Below are positions 41,503 through 50,539 of a stretch of 61,556 nucleotides of DNA, piece after piece. A program made the translations under genes and the position numbers. Origin of the DNA: Anaerolineae bacterium (GTDB taxonomy: Bacteria > Chloroflexota > Anaerolineae > Aggregatilineales > Phototrophicaceae); NCBI GenBank assembly GCA_025454525.1, contig JALOOG010000013.1:1-61556 (forward strand), in the 5' to 3' direction. Every line of letters begins with the position of its first letter. Position 1 is the stretch's first letter. Below the pieces are notes generated by a model. That model saw nothing but the letters and a program-made list of their open reading frames with translations. It searched no databases and was not told the DNA's origin.

Positions 41503-44151
41503 TTATCTCCCAATTGCAGGTAACAACATCAAAAGCACCACGGCTACCACGCCGACCAACAGCGCAATAGCGTAAATCCGTACATAACCCGTCTGGGAGC
41601 GGCGCAATTGCCCGCTAAACCATTGGGTGACACGCCCAACCCCATTTACGATCCCGTCAATAATGCCAAGATCAAACGGTTTGCTCAACAACTGCCCGAT
41701 CGAGTTGAAGCCTTTCCAGATCACCGTGTCATGGAAGTAATCATGGAAGAAGTTCCAATCAACCACGTTAGCAAGGAAATTTGAGGCACGGGTATAGGGC
41801 ATGATAAACACCGCATTGTAGATCTCATCCCAGTACATGCGACGGTTAGCAATGCGCCAAATATCGCGGCTGTTGGCATCCACTTCCAACGGGTCTTTGT
41901 TATCCGCATTGACAGCACGGCCACCCCCATAGAGGAGACGTGCTAATACCAACGCACCGATCCCGATCGCTAAGGCGGTTAAAGCGACAATCGGGTTAAA
42001 CGGCGGCGCGGGATGTCCGCGGGCGATGCTAAAATCCAAGAAATCGGATAAAGCATGGCCGCCGAATGTGCCATAAAAGCCAAAACTGAAGATGTTGGCA
42101 AGGCCGCTTGGGATGTTGATGAAACCGACAAACAAGCTGAAGAACGCTAAGATCATGAGCGGGACGGTGATCTGCCAAGGGTTCTCAGAGGCGTTTTCAG
42201 CCGCTGGAGTACGCGGTTTGCCATGGAACACCATTTCGATCTGACGACCCATGTAAAACGCGGTCATACCGGCCGCGACGATTAAGAACCCTAACGCGAT
42301 CACGCCGCGCAAGTCCCCATCCCCAAGGAACAACTTCCACGCATCCGCGAGGATCTCGTCTTTTGACCAGAAGCCAGCAAACGGATAGATCCCGGCAAGG
42401 GCCAGCGTCCCGATCAAGTATGTCCAATAGGTGATCGGCATTTTTTGGCTAAGGCCGCCCATATTTCGCATATCTTGGGGATCAAATGGGGTTTCATGAT
42501 GTGCGTCGTGTGCATCAGCATGTTGTGAGACAGCCGGATTATGATCACCAAGGCTATGATCATCGTGTTCCCCATGCGCGTGATCATGATGTTGACCGTG
42601 ATCATCGTGGCGGCCATGGCCATGATCGTCATGTCCGTGTCCGTGGTGATGTCCGTGTTCGACACCATGGATCACCGAACCGCTCCCCAAGAATAACAAC
42701 GCCTTGAAAAAAGCGTGGGTGATCATGTGGAACATAGCCGCAGCATACGCCCCCATCCCCACCGCGGCCACCATAAAGCCTAATTGACTCACGGTGCTAT
42801 AAGCGAGGACGCGCTTGATGTCGAATTGTCCGATCGCGATAAACCCGGCAACGATCGCGGTTGTCGCACCGACAATTGTGATGATCAACGAGGTGATCTG
42901 GAAGCCATCGATCGTGGCATAGTACAAGAACACATTAGAGCGCACCATGATATACACACCCGCCGTAACCATCGTAGCGGCGTGGATCAAGGCACTGACT
43001 GGAGTTGGGCCGGCCATCGCGTCCGGCAACCACACAAATAACGGAATTTGCGCGGATTTACCCGCCGCCCCCAAGAGTAAGAACAAGGTGATCAAGATCA
43101 ACACGGTGTGAATATCTAACGAAAACGGCCCAAAATCGATCATCCGTCCGCGAGTTTCAGCGATCCCATCCTCACTGATTACACCTGTTTCAAGCGTTTC
43201 GCCGTCTTTCAGCTTGGCTAAGGCGATCGTTTGATTGAACACACCCAATTGGGAAAAAGTAAGATGACTGTTGTCATAGTACACGGGGGCAGCGGCATGA
43301 CCGTGTTCTTCCCCTTCAGCACCATGCGCTTCGCCTTCGCCTTCGCCTTCGCCGTGTCCATCGCCTTCGCCTTCAGTTTCTTCGGCGATTAAGATAATTT
43401 GCGATCCTTCGTGTTCGCCTGAACCTTCTTCGCTGTGATCATCGCCTTCACCGTGATGATCATCTCCAGAGCGGAGATTTTCCATCGCGGTCACATTAGC
43501 GACTTCAGTCGGTTTGTAAAAGTCCAAGGTGCCGAACGTCCAGAAGATCAAGAAGATCGCCATTAACACGCCAAAATCGCCAATCCGGTTAGCGATGAAC
43601 GCCTTACGGGCCGCGTTAGCGTTGCGCCAACCTTCACCGCGGGTTTTATCCCACCAGAACCCGATCAACAGATACGAACACAAGCCCACGCCTTCCCAAC
43701 CGACAAACATCATCAGGAAGTTATTCCCCGTGACGAGGGTATACATGAAAGCGAGGAACATATTCAGATACGCAAAGAAACGCGGAAAACGTGGATCGCC
43801 GTGCATATACGACGAGGCGTACAGGTGGATCAACGTCCCCACAAACGAGATAAACACCAACATCGACACGCTTAACGTATCGACGCGCTGATTCCAACCG
43901 ATCTCCACACCAGCCGACGGGATCAAGATCCAACTGTTTAAAAACGGTGGGTTGATCACAGCCGCTTGGAATGAATTGGCGTTCAGGTAGCTTAGGAGTG
44001 CTAAGGCTACTGGGAACGTCAAGCCTGCGGCAACCGTGCCGATGATCGCGCTATAGCGTTCACCGAGGCGATTCCCCCAGAAAAAGTTGATAAAAGCCCC
44101 GATTGACGGAAATAAGATCATCAAGGGCGCAAGATAAGCGAGGTTTTGCAT
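41503..44151 (-). CDS. nuoL: NADH-quinone oxidoreductase subunit L with two charged, His-rich insertions
   Basis: About 882 residues, against 610-650 normally. The antiporter core is intact: FVGWEGVGLCSYLLIG, GAAGKSAQIPLFVWLPDAM, THAFFKALLFLGSGSV and FAGFWSKDEIL keep the pump Lys, His and Lys-Asp. Insertion 1 (about 215-337) is Asp/Glu/Gly/His-rich. Insertion 2 (about 497-560) has 21 His among about 56 residues, interleaved with Asp and Gly. They lie before helices 7 and 12, equivalent places in the two inverted five-helix modules, so they should face opposite sides of the membrane. ATG 44151 with GGAAGG is preferred over TTG 44160. Confidence 0.95.
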   Translation of the reverse strand: MQNLAYLAPLMILFPSIGAFINFFWGNRLGERYSAIIGTVAAGLTFPVALALLSYLNANSFQAAVINPPFLNSWILIPSAGVEIGWNQRVDTLSVSMLVFISFVGTLIHLYASSYMHGDPRFPRFFAYLNMFLAFMYTLVTGNNFLMMFVGWEGVGLCSYLLIGFWWDKTRGEGWRNANAARKAFIANRIGDFGVLMAIFLIFWTFGTLDFYKPTEVANVTAMENLRSGDDHHGEGDDHSEEGSGEHEGSQIILIAEETEGEGDGHGEGEGEGEAHGAEGEEHGHAAAPVYYDNSHLTFSQLGVFNQTIALAKLKDGETLETGVISEDGIAETRGRMIDFGPFSLDIHTVLILITLFLLLGAAGKSAQIPLFVWLPDAMAGPTPVSALIHAATMVTAGVYIMVRSNVFLYYATIDGFQITSLIITIVGATTAIVAGFIAIGQFDIKRVLAYSTVSQLGFMVAAVGMGAYAAAMFHMITHAFFKALLFLGSGSVIHGVEHGHHHGHGHDDHGHGRHDDHGQHHDHAHGEHDDHSLGDHNPAVSQHADAHDAHHETPFDPQDMRNMGGLSQKMPITYWTYLIGTLALAGIYPFAGFWSKDEILADAWKLFLGDGDLRGVIALGFLIVAAGMTAFYMGRQIEMVFHGKPRTPAAENASENPWQITVPLMILAFFSLFVGFINIPSGLANIFSFGFYGTFGGHALSDFLDFSIARGHPAPPFNPIVALTALAIGIGALVLARLLYGGGRAVNADNKDPLEVDANSRDIWRIANRRMYWDEIYNAVFIMPYTRASNFLANVVDWNFFHDYFHDTVIWKGFNSIGQLLSKPFDLGIIDGIVNGVGRVTQWFSGQLRRSQTGYVRIYAIALLVGVVAVVLLMLLPAIGR
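43330..43376. repeat. hexanucleotide tandem repeat inside nuoL
   Basis: TCGCCT-type units repeat about six times with one interruption, encoding a Gly-Glu run of insertion 1. Such short repeats can change copy number by slippage, always in frame here because the unit is six bases. Confidence 0.7.
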
Positions 44152-44156
44152 CAGCT

Positions 44157-44456
44157 TCAACCTTCCATTTGATGCAGCTCATCAATGTTGATGCTCTGCT
44201 TGGTACGGAAAATCGCAACGATTAACGCTAAACCGACCGCGACTTCCGCCGCCGCGACGGTGATCACAAAAAACACAAATAAATGACCTTCAAGACCGCC
44301 CCATTGACGGGCAAAAGCCACTAGCGCGAGATTTGAGGCATTCAGCATCAGCTCAACCGACATAAACACCAAGATCGCGTTACGTTTGAGCAACACCCCT
44401 AACACGCCCATCGAAAACAGGACGGCACTTAAGATAATATACGCATCAATAGCCAT
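44157..44456 (-). CDS. nuoK: NADH-quinone oxidoreductase subunit K
   Basis: A 99-residue, three-helix membrane subunit. The conserved glutamates are visible in VFMSVELMLNASNLAL (helix 2) and in VAAAEVAVGLALIVAIFR (helix 3), which form part of the proton path. Length is normal. AAGGAG precedes the ATG. Its stop overlaps the possible TTG start of nuoL. Confidence 0.97.
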   Translation of the reverse strand: MAIDAYIILSAVLFSMGVLGVLLKRNAILVFMSVELMLNASNLALVAFARQWGGLEGHLFVFFVITVAAAEVAVGLALIVAIFRTKQSINIDELHQMEG

Positions 44457-44468
44457 AGATCAGACTCC

Positions 44469-45830
44469 TTAATCGCCCACCGGGTCTTGTGTCGGTTGGG
44501 GAAGTTGCGGCGCATTGGTGGATACATCCGTACCCGTTTGAGCCGCGATCACACTGGTCAACGGGCGACTCACCTTGCGGCGCGTGGCGCGGGAAGGCTT
44601 GGGTTGCGAGTCTTCACGATGCGTCAAGACGATTACACCGACCATCGCCGCTAACAACAACAAGGCCACCAATTGTAACGGGAGCAGGTAATCGATAAAC
44701 AACAAACCACCCACCGATTCAGGTGTACCAAAATTGGGGGCTGCGTCTCCAACCAAGTTTCCACCGTCGATCAGATCAGCGCGCACTTGACCGCTCACCG
44801 CATCAGTTTCGGCAGCCAACACTTGCAGCTTAGAAACGCCGCGTTCGATCTCAATATCCGGTAAACGATAGAGCAACGCATCTTCAGCCAACGTATTCCG
44901 GTATTCTTCTTCACGTCCCGCTTCAATCACCCGCCATTCATAACGGCCTTCGGGGATCTCAACAGATGCAGAGTCGCCTTGTGCCAAGTTAGATACGAGG
45001 ATGTCAAGGTTACGGCTGTCATCAAACAAGATCGAATTTACGCGCACGATGCTGATCGCCCCAACTCCTGGGAAAGCGTTGTAGACGGTCACACGGCCAT
45101 TACGACGTTGGACGGGCGTAAAATCGTCATTTAACGTGTCCACGACCAAGGCATGATCCGCTGTGGGACGCACAATCACCGTAAGTGATGACTGTGGCGC
45201 TAAGCTGATCGCACTGGTCAGCAACGGAGTCGCATCACCCGCTGCATGTATCGCGATCGTGTGATCTCCGGCTGGGACTTCGGTGAAATCAGTGGCGTGA
45301 CCCGCTTCAATGTCATCAGCGAATAATTCACCATTCACATACAGGTCAACATGGGTGACGACAGGTTGCGTCGCTTCCCCTTCCATTGCGACCGTTTCAG
45401 TCTCTTCAGTGCCTTCGATCGCGGCGTTGAGTAAGCGTAATTGCGCGGTTGCGTTGACCGGTTCCGGGGTGGTTTCCGCTTGTCCAGCAAACAGGATCAC
45501 CAAAGACAACATGATCACCAACGATAATACCAACGCCAGCGCCGCCCCACCGACCCATGGATAGGTGCGAACCGACTCCCCAACGGGCAAGCGTTCCGCG
45601 CCAAGCAACATGATCACGAAAAGGAACAACACCATGATCGCGCCTGCATAAACGGCGATCTGCACCATCGCCAAAAACGAGGCTTCAAGAATCAAATAAA
45701 GCACCGCGACACAGATAAAGTTGACGATCAGCCATAAGGCACTGTGAACCGCGTTTTTTGAGCCGAGCATCATCGCGGCGGCAAAAACCGCGAAAATCCC
45801 GACGATTCCGAATAAAACATTTTCTATCAT
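44469..45830 (-). CDS. nuoJ: NADH-quinone oxidoreductase subunit J with inserted DUF4397-like domain
   Basis: The 453-residue product is over twice the usual about 180. The NuoJ core is present: helices 1-4 (to about 115, including VQIAVYAGAIMVLFLFVIML) and helix 5 (about 379-403, LLPLQLVALLLLAAMVGVIVL area). Between them lie about 250 extra residues. They include VDLYVNGELFADDIEAGHAT and VPAGDHTIAIHAAGD (about 161-200), matching the DUF4397 pattern, then a second related half (about 245-305). The basic tail after helix 5 predicts a cytoplasmic C-terminus, so the insert is extracytoplasmic. AGGA precedes the ATG. Confidence 0.93.
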   Translation of the reverse strand: MIENVLFGIVGIFAVFAAAMMLGSKNAVHSALWLIVNFICVAVLYLILEASFLAMVQIAVYAGAIMVLFLFVIMLLGAERLPVGESVRTYPWVGGAALALVLSLVIMLSLVILFAGQAETTPEPVNATAQLRLLNAAIEGTEETETVAMEGEATQPVVTHVDLYVNGELFADDIEAGHATDFTEVPAGDHTIAIHAAGDATPLLTSAISLAPQSSLTVIVRPTADHALVVDTLNDDFTPVQRRNGRVTVYNAFPGVGAISIVRVNSILFDDSRNLDILVSNLAQGDSASVEIPEGRYEWRVIEAGREEEYRNTLAEDALLYRLPDIEIERGVSKLQVLAAETDAVSGQVRADLIDGGNLVGDAAPNFGTPESVGGLLFIDYLLPLQLVALLLLAAMVGVIVLTHREDSQPKPSRATRRKVSRPLTSVIAAQTGTDVSTNAPQLPQPTQDPVGD

Positions 45831-45849
45831 TAGATTTGCGTCCTGTATG

Positions 45850-45883
45850 GGCGTTTGTGCAAAACTTTGTGCAGTTTAACACA
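45850..45883 (-). repeat. direct repeat upstream of nuoJ
   Basis: On the minus strand TGCACAAA occurs twice, 12 bases apart, between the hairpin and the nuoJ ribosome site (plus-strand GTTTGTGCAAAACTTTGTGC near 45853-45872). Possible internal regulatory site. Confidence 0.35.
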
Positions 45884-45886
45884 AAG

Positions 45887-45916
45887 AGCGCCAGAGTTCA
45901 AAGTTTCTCTGGCGCT
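45887..45916 (-). terminator. intercistronic hairpin between nuoI and nuoJ
   Basis: AGCGCCAGAG (45887-45896) pairs with CTCTGGCGCT (45907-45916), 10-base loop. It lies 21 bases after the nuoI stop in a 106-base gap, the widest in the operon. No clear U-tract follows, so a processing or partial termination site is likely. Confidence 0.55.
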
Positions 45917-45936
45917 GTCTGAGCGAACACTTGCGC

Positions 45937-46431
45937 TTATTTCGGGTTTTCCATGTCAGGAATCGACCGATTAAACGCGCCCGGTGCGACCTGTTGCGGT
46001 GTGTCTTGGCCGCCGGCCGGAACGGGGTCAATCAACATTTCTTTGGTAAAGATCACATCACGGCGATCCGTAAAGCTTAACTGATGTTCATGCCCCAATT
46101 CGATCGCTTGCGTGGGACAAGCATCTTCGCAATAACCACAGAAGATACACCGTAGCATATTGATCTCATAGGTCTTAGCGTAACGTTCACCAGGGCTATA
46201 ACGTTCCTCGTCGCTGTTTTCGGCCGCTTCTACCCAGATCGCATCGGCGGGACAAGACGCGGCACATAACGAACAGCCGATGCACTTCTCTAAGCCGTTA
46301 TCATAACGACGGAGATGATGACGGCCCTTGTAACGTTGTTGGAACGGGCGCACCTGTTCAGGATATTGCAAGGTCACCGATTCTTCTAAGACGTGCTTAA
46401 ACGTCGTGGCAAACCCTTTAATTACATTCAT
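45937..46431 (-). CDS. nuoI: NADH-quinone oxidoreductase subunit I
   Basis: The 164-residue ferredoxin-like subunit carries two [4Fe-4S] clusters (N6a/N6b). Both cysteine sets are complete: CIGCSLCAASCP (about 51-62) and CIFCGYCEDACP (about 96-107). GAGGA precedes the ATG. It is the last gene before the intercistronic hairpin. Confidence 0.97.
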   Translation of the reverse strand: MNVIKGFATTFKHVLEESVTLQYPEQVRPFQQRYKGRHHLRRYDNGLEKCIGCSLCAASCPADAIWVEAAENSDEERYSPGERYAKTYEINMLRCIFCGYCEDACPTQAIELGHEHQLSFTDRRDVIFTKEMLIDPVPAGGQDTPQQVAPGAFNRSIPDMENPK

Positions 46432-46458
46432 CGTCTAAAATCCTCACCCCTACCCTGA

Positions 46459-47997
46459 CTACTGTGCAATCTTACCGCTTGGATCGGCGGGAGAGCGGTC
46501 TTCGGCCGCAACGGGCTTATTATCACTCGCTTCCGGTTCATCACCGGCCAATTGACCCAACCGCTCCAATAAATTTATTGTGCCGGAAAATAACACAAAC
46601 GGGACGGCCAATAACCCACCGACCGCTTGTAACACCATATACCCTAATCCCACCCGTTCTCCAGTGATCATCGGGTCAGATTCAACATCAGGTTCTTCTT
46701 CCACCGTGGCCGGATTCGGACGGCTTAAGAAGGCCAATCCACCGAACACCACGACCGCAAACGCGATCCCAGAGATGATCATATAAGCAGTCGGGCCGAA
46801 CGCATCCGCGATCACCACGGCTACGGCCGTCCAACACACCGCCAACAACGAGAGCGGTAACAACACCTTCCAACCGAACGACATCAAACGATCATAACGC
46901 AAGCGCGGCAAGGTCGCACGAATCCAGACCAAACCGATCAAGAACAAGACCACTTTGCCGATCGTAACCAGTGGCCCGACAATCGGCGCGCCGTTTTCAA
47001 GTCCGAAGCCCGTGCCGTATCCCCCGAAGAACATCGCAGCCGCGATCATGCTCACCGCGATCATGCCAAGGTATTCGGCCATCATGAACATCGCGAATTT
47101 CATGCCACTGTATTCGGTCATAAAACCTGCCGTGAGTTCCTGCTCCGCTTCTGGAAGGTCAAACGGGGCGCGATTGGTTTCGGCGATCAAAGCGATGATC
47201 AAAATGCCCGCCGCTAACGGATTCTGAAATACAAACCAATTGAGGAACAATCCGCTTTGCGCGTCGATAATATCGCGCACGCTCATACTAGCCGCGATCA
47301 TCACCGGCACGATCATCGCCAAGCCAAGGCTTAACTCGTAACTGATCATCTGGGCCGAAGCACGCAACCCGCCTAACATAGCGTATTTGTTATTGCTGGC
47401 CCACCCTGCTAACGCGATCCCATACGTACCGACACTGGTGATCGCCAATAACCATAACACCCCGACCCCGGGATCGGCGATACCCATCGGAACGCGATAC
47501 CAGTTGCCATCAAACCACGGGATCGTAATCGGTGGCCCTAACGGGATCACCGCCATCACGATCAAGGCCGGAACGGTCTTGAGCATCGGTGAGATCAGGT
47601 AAACTGTGCGATAAGCATCGGCGGGCATGATGTCTTCTTTGAAGATCAATTTCAATCCATCTGCCGCCGGTTGTAATAACCCCCATGGGCCGACGCGATT
47701 GGGGCCGCTCCGTTGTTGAAACCACGCGATAAACTTACGCTCTAACAAGGTGGTATAAGCAAACCCCGTCACCACGATAAACGTAAAGATCGCGGAGTAC
47801 AGGATCGGGTGCAAGACCGAACATCCTTGCGAGTCCTCGCACAGGATCGGGTTGTTAAAGCCGCCGGAATTGATCATACCAATCAAACCGCCGATGATCG
47901 TCACGGTGATCAAACCTAACAAGATCACCACCGCTAACCCGCCTAATACTAAGGCGGGCATCAACGGCACTCCAAACACTCTCCGATTCGTTACCAT
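46459..47997 (-). CDS. nuoH: NADH-quinone oxidoreductase subunit H with C-terminal extension
   Basis: The quinone-site membrane subunit. Core motifs are QRSGPNRVGPWGLLQPAADG, LKLIFKEDIMPADA and APFDLPEAEQELTAGFMTEY, the last with the acidic residues of the E-channel. At 512 residues it is well above the usual 330-430. After the core (about residue 400) come two more hydrophobic segments (about 403-424 and 451-475) and a polar Asp/Glu/Pro tail. The role of the extension is unknown. It begins three bases after nuoG. Confidence 0.95.
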   Translation of the reverse strand: MVTNRRVFGVPLMPALVLGGLAVVILLGLITVTIIGGLIGMINSGGFNNPILCEDSQGCSVLHPILYSAIFTFIVVTGFAYTTLLERKFIAWFQQRSGPNRVGPWGLLQPAADGLKLIFKEDIMPADAYRTVYLISPMLKTVPALIVMAVIPLGPPITIPWFDGNWYRVPMGIADPGVGVLWLLAITSVGTYGIALAGWASNNKYAMLGGLRASAQMISYELSLGLAMIVPVMIAASMSVRDIIDAQSGLFLNWFVFQNPLAAGILIIALIAETNRAPFDLPEAEQELTAGFMTEYSGMKFAMFMMAEYLGMIAVSMIAAAMFFGGYGTGFGLENGAPIVGPLVTIGKVVLFLIGLVWIRATLPRLRYDRLMSFGWKVLLPLSLLAVCWTAVAVVIADAFGPTAYMIISGIAFAVVVFGGLAFLSRPNPATVEEEPDVESDPMITGERVGLGYMVLQAVGGLLAVPFVLFSGTINLLERLGQLAGDEPEASDNKPVAAEDRSPADPSGKIAQ

Positions 47998-48000
47998 TCG

Positions 48001-50478
48001 TTAATCTACCTTACTTACTCTACCGAGAGTCATCGTCATCGGAACGGCCTCTGTTGTCAAATGGCGCGGCAAAACGATACTGCCTTCCGGCGCGCCGCCG
48101 TTAACATGCGCTTTCACGCGGACACGCATCGTATCCGCCACAATTTCTACCACATCTCCGCTCTTGATGCCCAATTTAGCAGCATCGGCGCTATTGATCT
48201 CGGCATACGGCATCATGACACGCGGGTGCATCAAGGCACTCGGCAAGAACGTGCGCTCACGGTTGTATAACACGGTAGTCGGCACGATCAACATTTGACC
48301 CGCTTGTGAACGCGGCGCGTTGACCAATTCCACGGGCGCGGTATTGATGGCTTCCCCACTTTCGGCGGTTGTTTTCAGTTGCACACCCAAGCCACCGCGA
48401 TTTTGATAAGCGGTACCGCCGTAATAGAGATCGCGTCCGCCCACATCAGGGAATTGCCGTTTGACATTGGAGATCTCTTTATAAGTCACCCCTGCAAACG
48501 CCGGGACGTTTTTAGCGATGTCTGCCATGACGGTTGCGGCCGAAAGTTTCGCCTTGCCACGTCCCAATTTTTCACCCAACCGCGATAACACTTGCCACGC
48601 GGGTAACGCATCGGCGATCGGGCCTTGCGCGGTATAGAAACGTTGGACACGACGTTCACCGTTGGTAAAGGTGCCGTCACGTTCGGCGAAACTTTGGATC
48701 GGGAGGATCGTATGTGCCTCGTGGCTCAAAGTCTCATCAGCAAACAGGGTCAAGTTGATCACAGTTTCGACTTCATGCACCCATTGCGACGCGCTAGGAT
48801 CATCATGATAGAGATCCGCTTGGGCCACAATCAACACTTTCGGCGGGTTGATCATGATGTCTTGCGTATTTTCGGGGGTAAAGCCCATGTAATACTGTCC
48901 CATGCCATTCGGGCCGGGGAAAGTCGAAAGTAAGCCGTTGTTCGGTTTACCCACATGGCCGGTTTCAATCAAGAAGTTAGCAGCCGCTTGCATCAAAGCG
49001 CGGCTACCGTCTAAGCTAAGGCCTTCCGCTCCCGTTAAGATGATCAGGTTATTCGCTTGTGCCAGTTGTTGCGCGAGATCCGGGTTTTCGGCGCGGAGAT
49101 TGCTCAAGAAATGCGCCGCCATTCCGTAATCATAGCGTAAACAGGCCGTCGCAAAGTCTTCCATACGGGTATGACGTGCGTTCGCCACGGCCAAGAATAC
49201 GCCGCGTTCTTTCGCCAATTTGAGACGTAAGCGCCAGATCGGGACTTCTTCTTCAAGGTCACTGGCGATGATCAACACCGCGTCCCCTTTGCCCAAGTCG
49301 CCTAGATTCGATCCCACGCCGACTCCGACTTGTGCGACCAGATCCGCCCCCGCATGGGTGATCGGCCACGCGCCTAAGCGGGTCGATCCAACCGCGGACA
49401 TCACTTCACGCAAGGCCCACAGATCTTCATTGCTCATCTGACTGCCCGCGATCGCAGCCACGTCTTTTCCGGCCGCTTTGAGGATGCTTGCCACCGATTT
49501 AAGCGCTTCTTCCCAAGTGGTTTGCATCAATTGACCGTTGGCATTGCGGATCATCGGGGATTGTGCGCGGTTTTCGCTCCGGGTGAAGTGATGACCAAAA
49601 CGCGCTTTATCGGAGATCCAGATCTCATTAACTGACTCGTTTTGACGAGGCATCACGCGCTTGATCATCGCCTTGCCACCAAAATCACGATCAAGACGAA
49701 TGCTTAAGCTGATATTGGAGCCGGCCGCGTCAAACGGATCGATACTAGGCACTTCCGTGAGTTCCCATGGACGCGCCCCAAACCGGAAATCGGCGGTGGT
49801 CAGCGCCCCCACCGGACAAATGTCGGTGGTATTGCCAGAGAAATAGGTATCGAAACCGGGGTTACTGTTGGTGATGATCTGAAGGCGGCGGCCGCGTTCA
49901 TGGAAGGCCAAGACATCATCGCCCACCAATTCATCTTGAAAGCGCACGCAACGCGCGCATTGAATACAGCGTTCTTCATCCAAGTAGATCAGATCGCCCA
50001 ACGGGACATGCTTATCAAGGTGTTGTTTGTCTTGAAACTGCATCCGACTCATGCCGGGTCCGTGTTCCATCGTCAAATTTTGCAACGGGCATTCACCACC
50101 CTTATCACAGATCGGACAGTCTAATGGGTGACTGGTGAGCAGAAATTCGATCACATTTTGACGGGCTTGATCGACTTCGGCGGTATTGGTACGGATCACC
50201 ATGCCATCGGTGACTCGTTGAGTACACGCTGTCTGAAGTTTCGGCATCCACCGGACTTTAGGTTGGCCGTGTTCGTCTAAGACGACTTCCCCGGTAGCGC
50301 GGTCTTTTTCGATCGCGCCTTGTTGTACCAAACACATCCGGCACATGCCAACGGGTTCCATTTTAGGATGATAGCAAAACACGGGGATGTCATTATCCGC
50401 GTGCCACTTTGCCGCATCCACCAAGTTCATCCCTGCTGGGACATCATACTCGCGATCATCAATATAGATTTTGACCAT
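48001..50478 (-). CDS. nuoG: NADH-quinone oxidoreductase subunit G
   Basis: About 825 residues from ATG 50478. The N-terminal ferredoxin part has a [2Fe-2S] site (CYHPKMEPVGMCRMC), the Cys/His cluster (HPLDCPICDKGGECPLQ) and the [4Fe-4S] site (ERCIQCARC ... TDICPVGAL). A molybdopterin-oxidoreductase-like domain follows (about 240-815) without visible Mo-binding Cys, as is normal in NuoG. The family's N-terminal FeS residues are complete. GAGAG lies upstream of the ATG. Confidence 0.95.
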   Translation of the reverse strand: MVKIYIDDREYDVPAGMNLVDAAKWHADNDIPVFCYHPKMEPVGMCRMCLVQQGAIEKDRATGEVVLDEHGQPKVRWMPKLQTACTQRVTDGMVIRTNTAEVDQARQNVIEFLLTSHPLDCPICDKGGECPLQNLTMEHGPGMSRMQFQDKQHLDKHVPLGDLIYLDEERCIQCARCVRFQDELVGDDVLAFHERGRRLQIITNSNPGFDTYFSGNTTDICPVGALTTADFRFGARPWELTEVPSIDPFDAAGSNISLSIRLDRDFGGKAMIKRVMPRQNESVNEIWISDKARFGHHFTRSENRAQSPMIRNANGQLMQTTWEEALKSVASILKAAGKDVAAIAGSQMSNEDLWALREVMSAVGSTRLGAWPITHAGADLVAQVGVGVGSNLGDLGKGDAVLIIASDLEEEVPIWRLRLKLAKERGVFLAVANARHTRMEDFATACLRYDYGMAAHFLSNLRAENPDLAQQLAQANNLIILTGAEGLSLDGSRALMQAAANFLIETGHVGKPNNGLLSTFPGPNGMGQYYMGFTPENTQDIMINPPKVLIVAQADLYHDDPSASQWVHEVETVINLTLFADETLSHEAHTILPIQSFAERDGTFTNGERRVQRFYTAQGPIADALPAWQVLSRLGEKLGRGKAKLSAATVMADIAKNVPAFAGVTYKEISNVKRQFPDVGGRDLYYGGTAYQNRGGLGVQLKTTAESGEAINTAPVELVNAPRSQAGQMLIVPTTVLYNRERTFLPSALMHPRVMMPYAEINSADAAKLGIKSGDVVEIVADTMRVRVKAHVNGGAPEGSIVLPRHLTTEAVPMTMTLGRVSKVD

Positions 50479-50539
50479 AGCTTCTCTCATCAACTAAACG
50501 TCGTCGCTGACGTGTAAATTTATAAAAGGTGGGGTCATT

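Noticed and set aside
42414-42707. Small open frames within the His-rich part of nuoL
   Set aside because: Their odd Met/Ile/Asp/His composition is produced by reading the His/Asp codons of nuoL in other frames.
41503-44151. NuoL insertions as an assembly artefact or frameshift
   Set aside because: The frame is continuous, the flanking conserved helices are complete on both sides, and codon use is normal, so true insertions are more likely.
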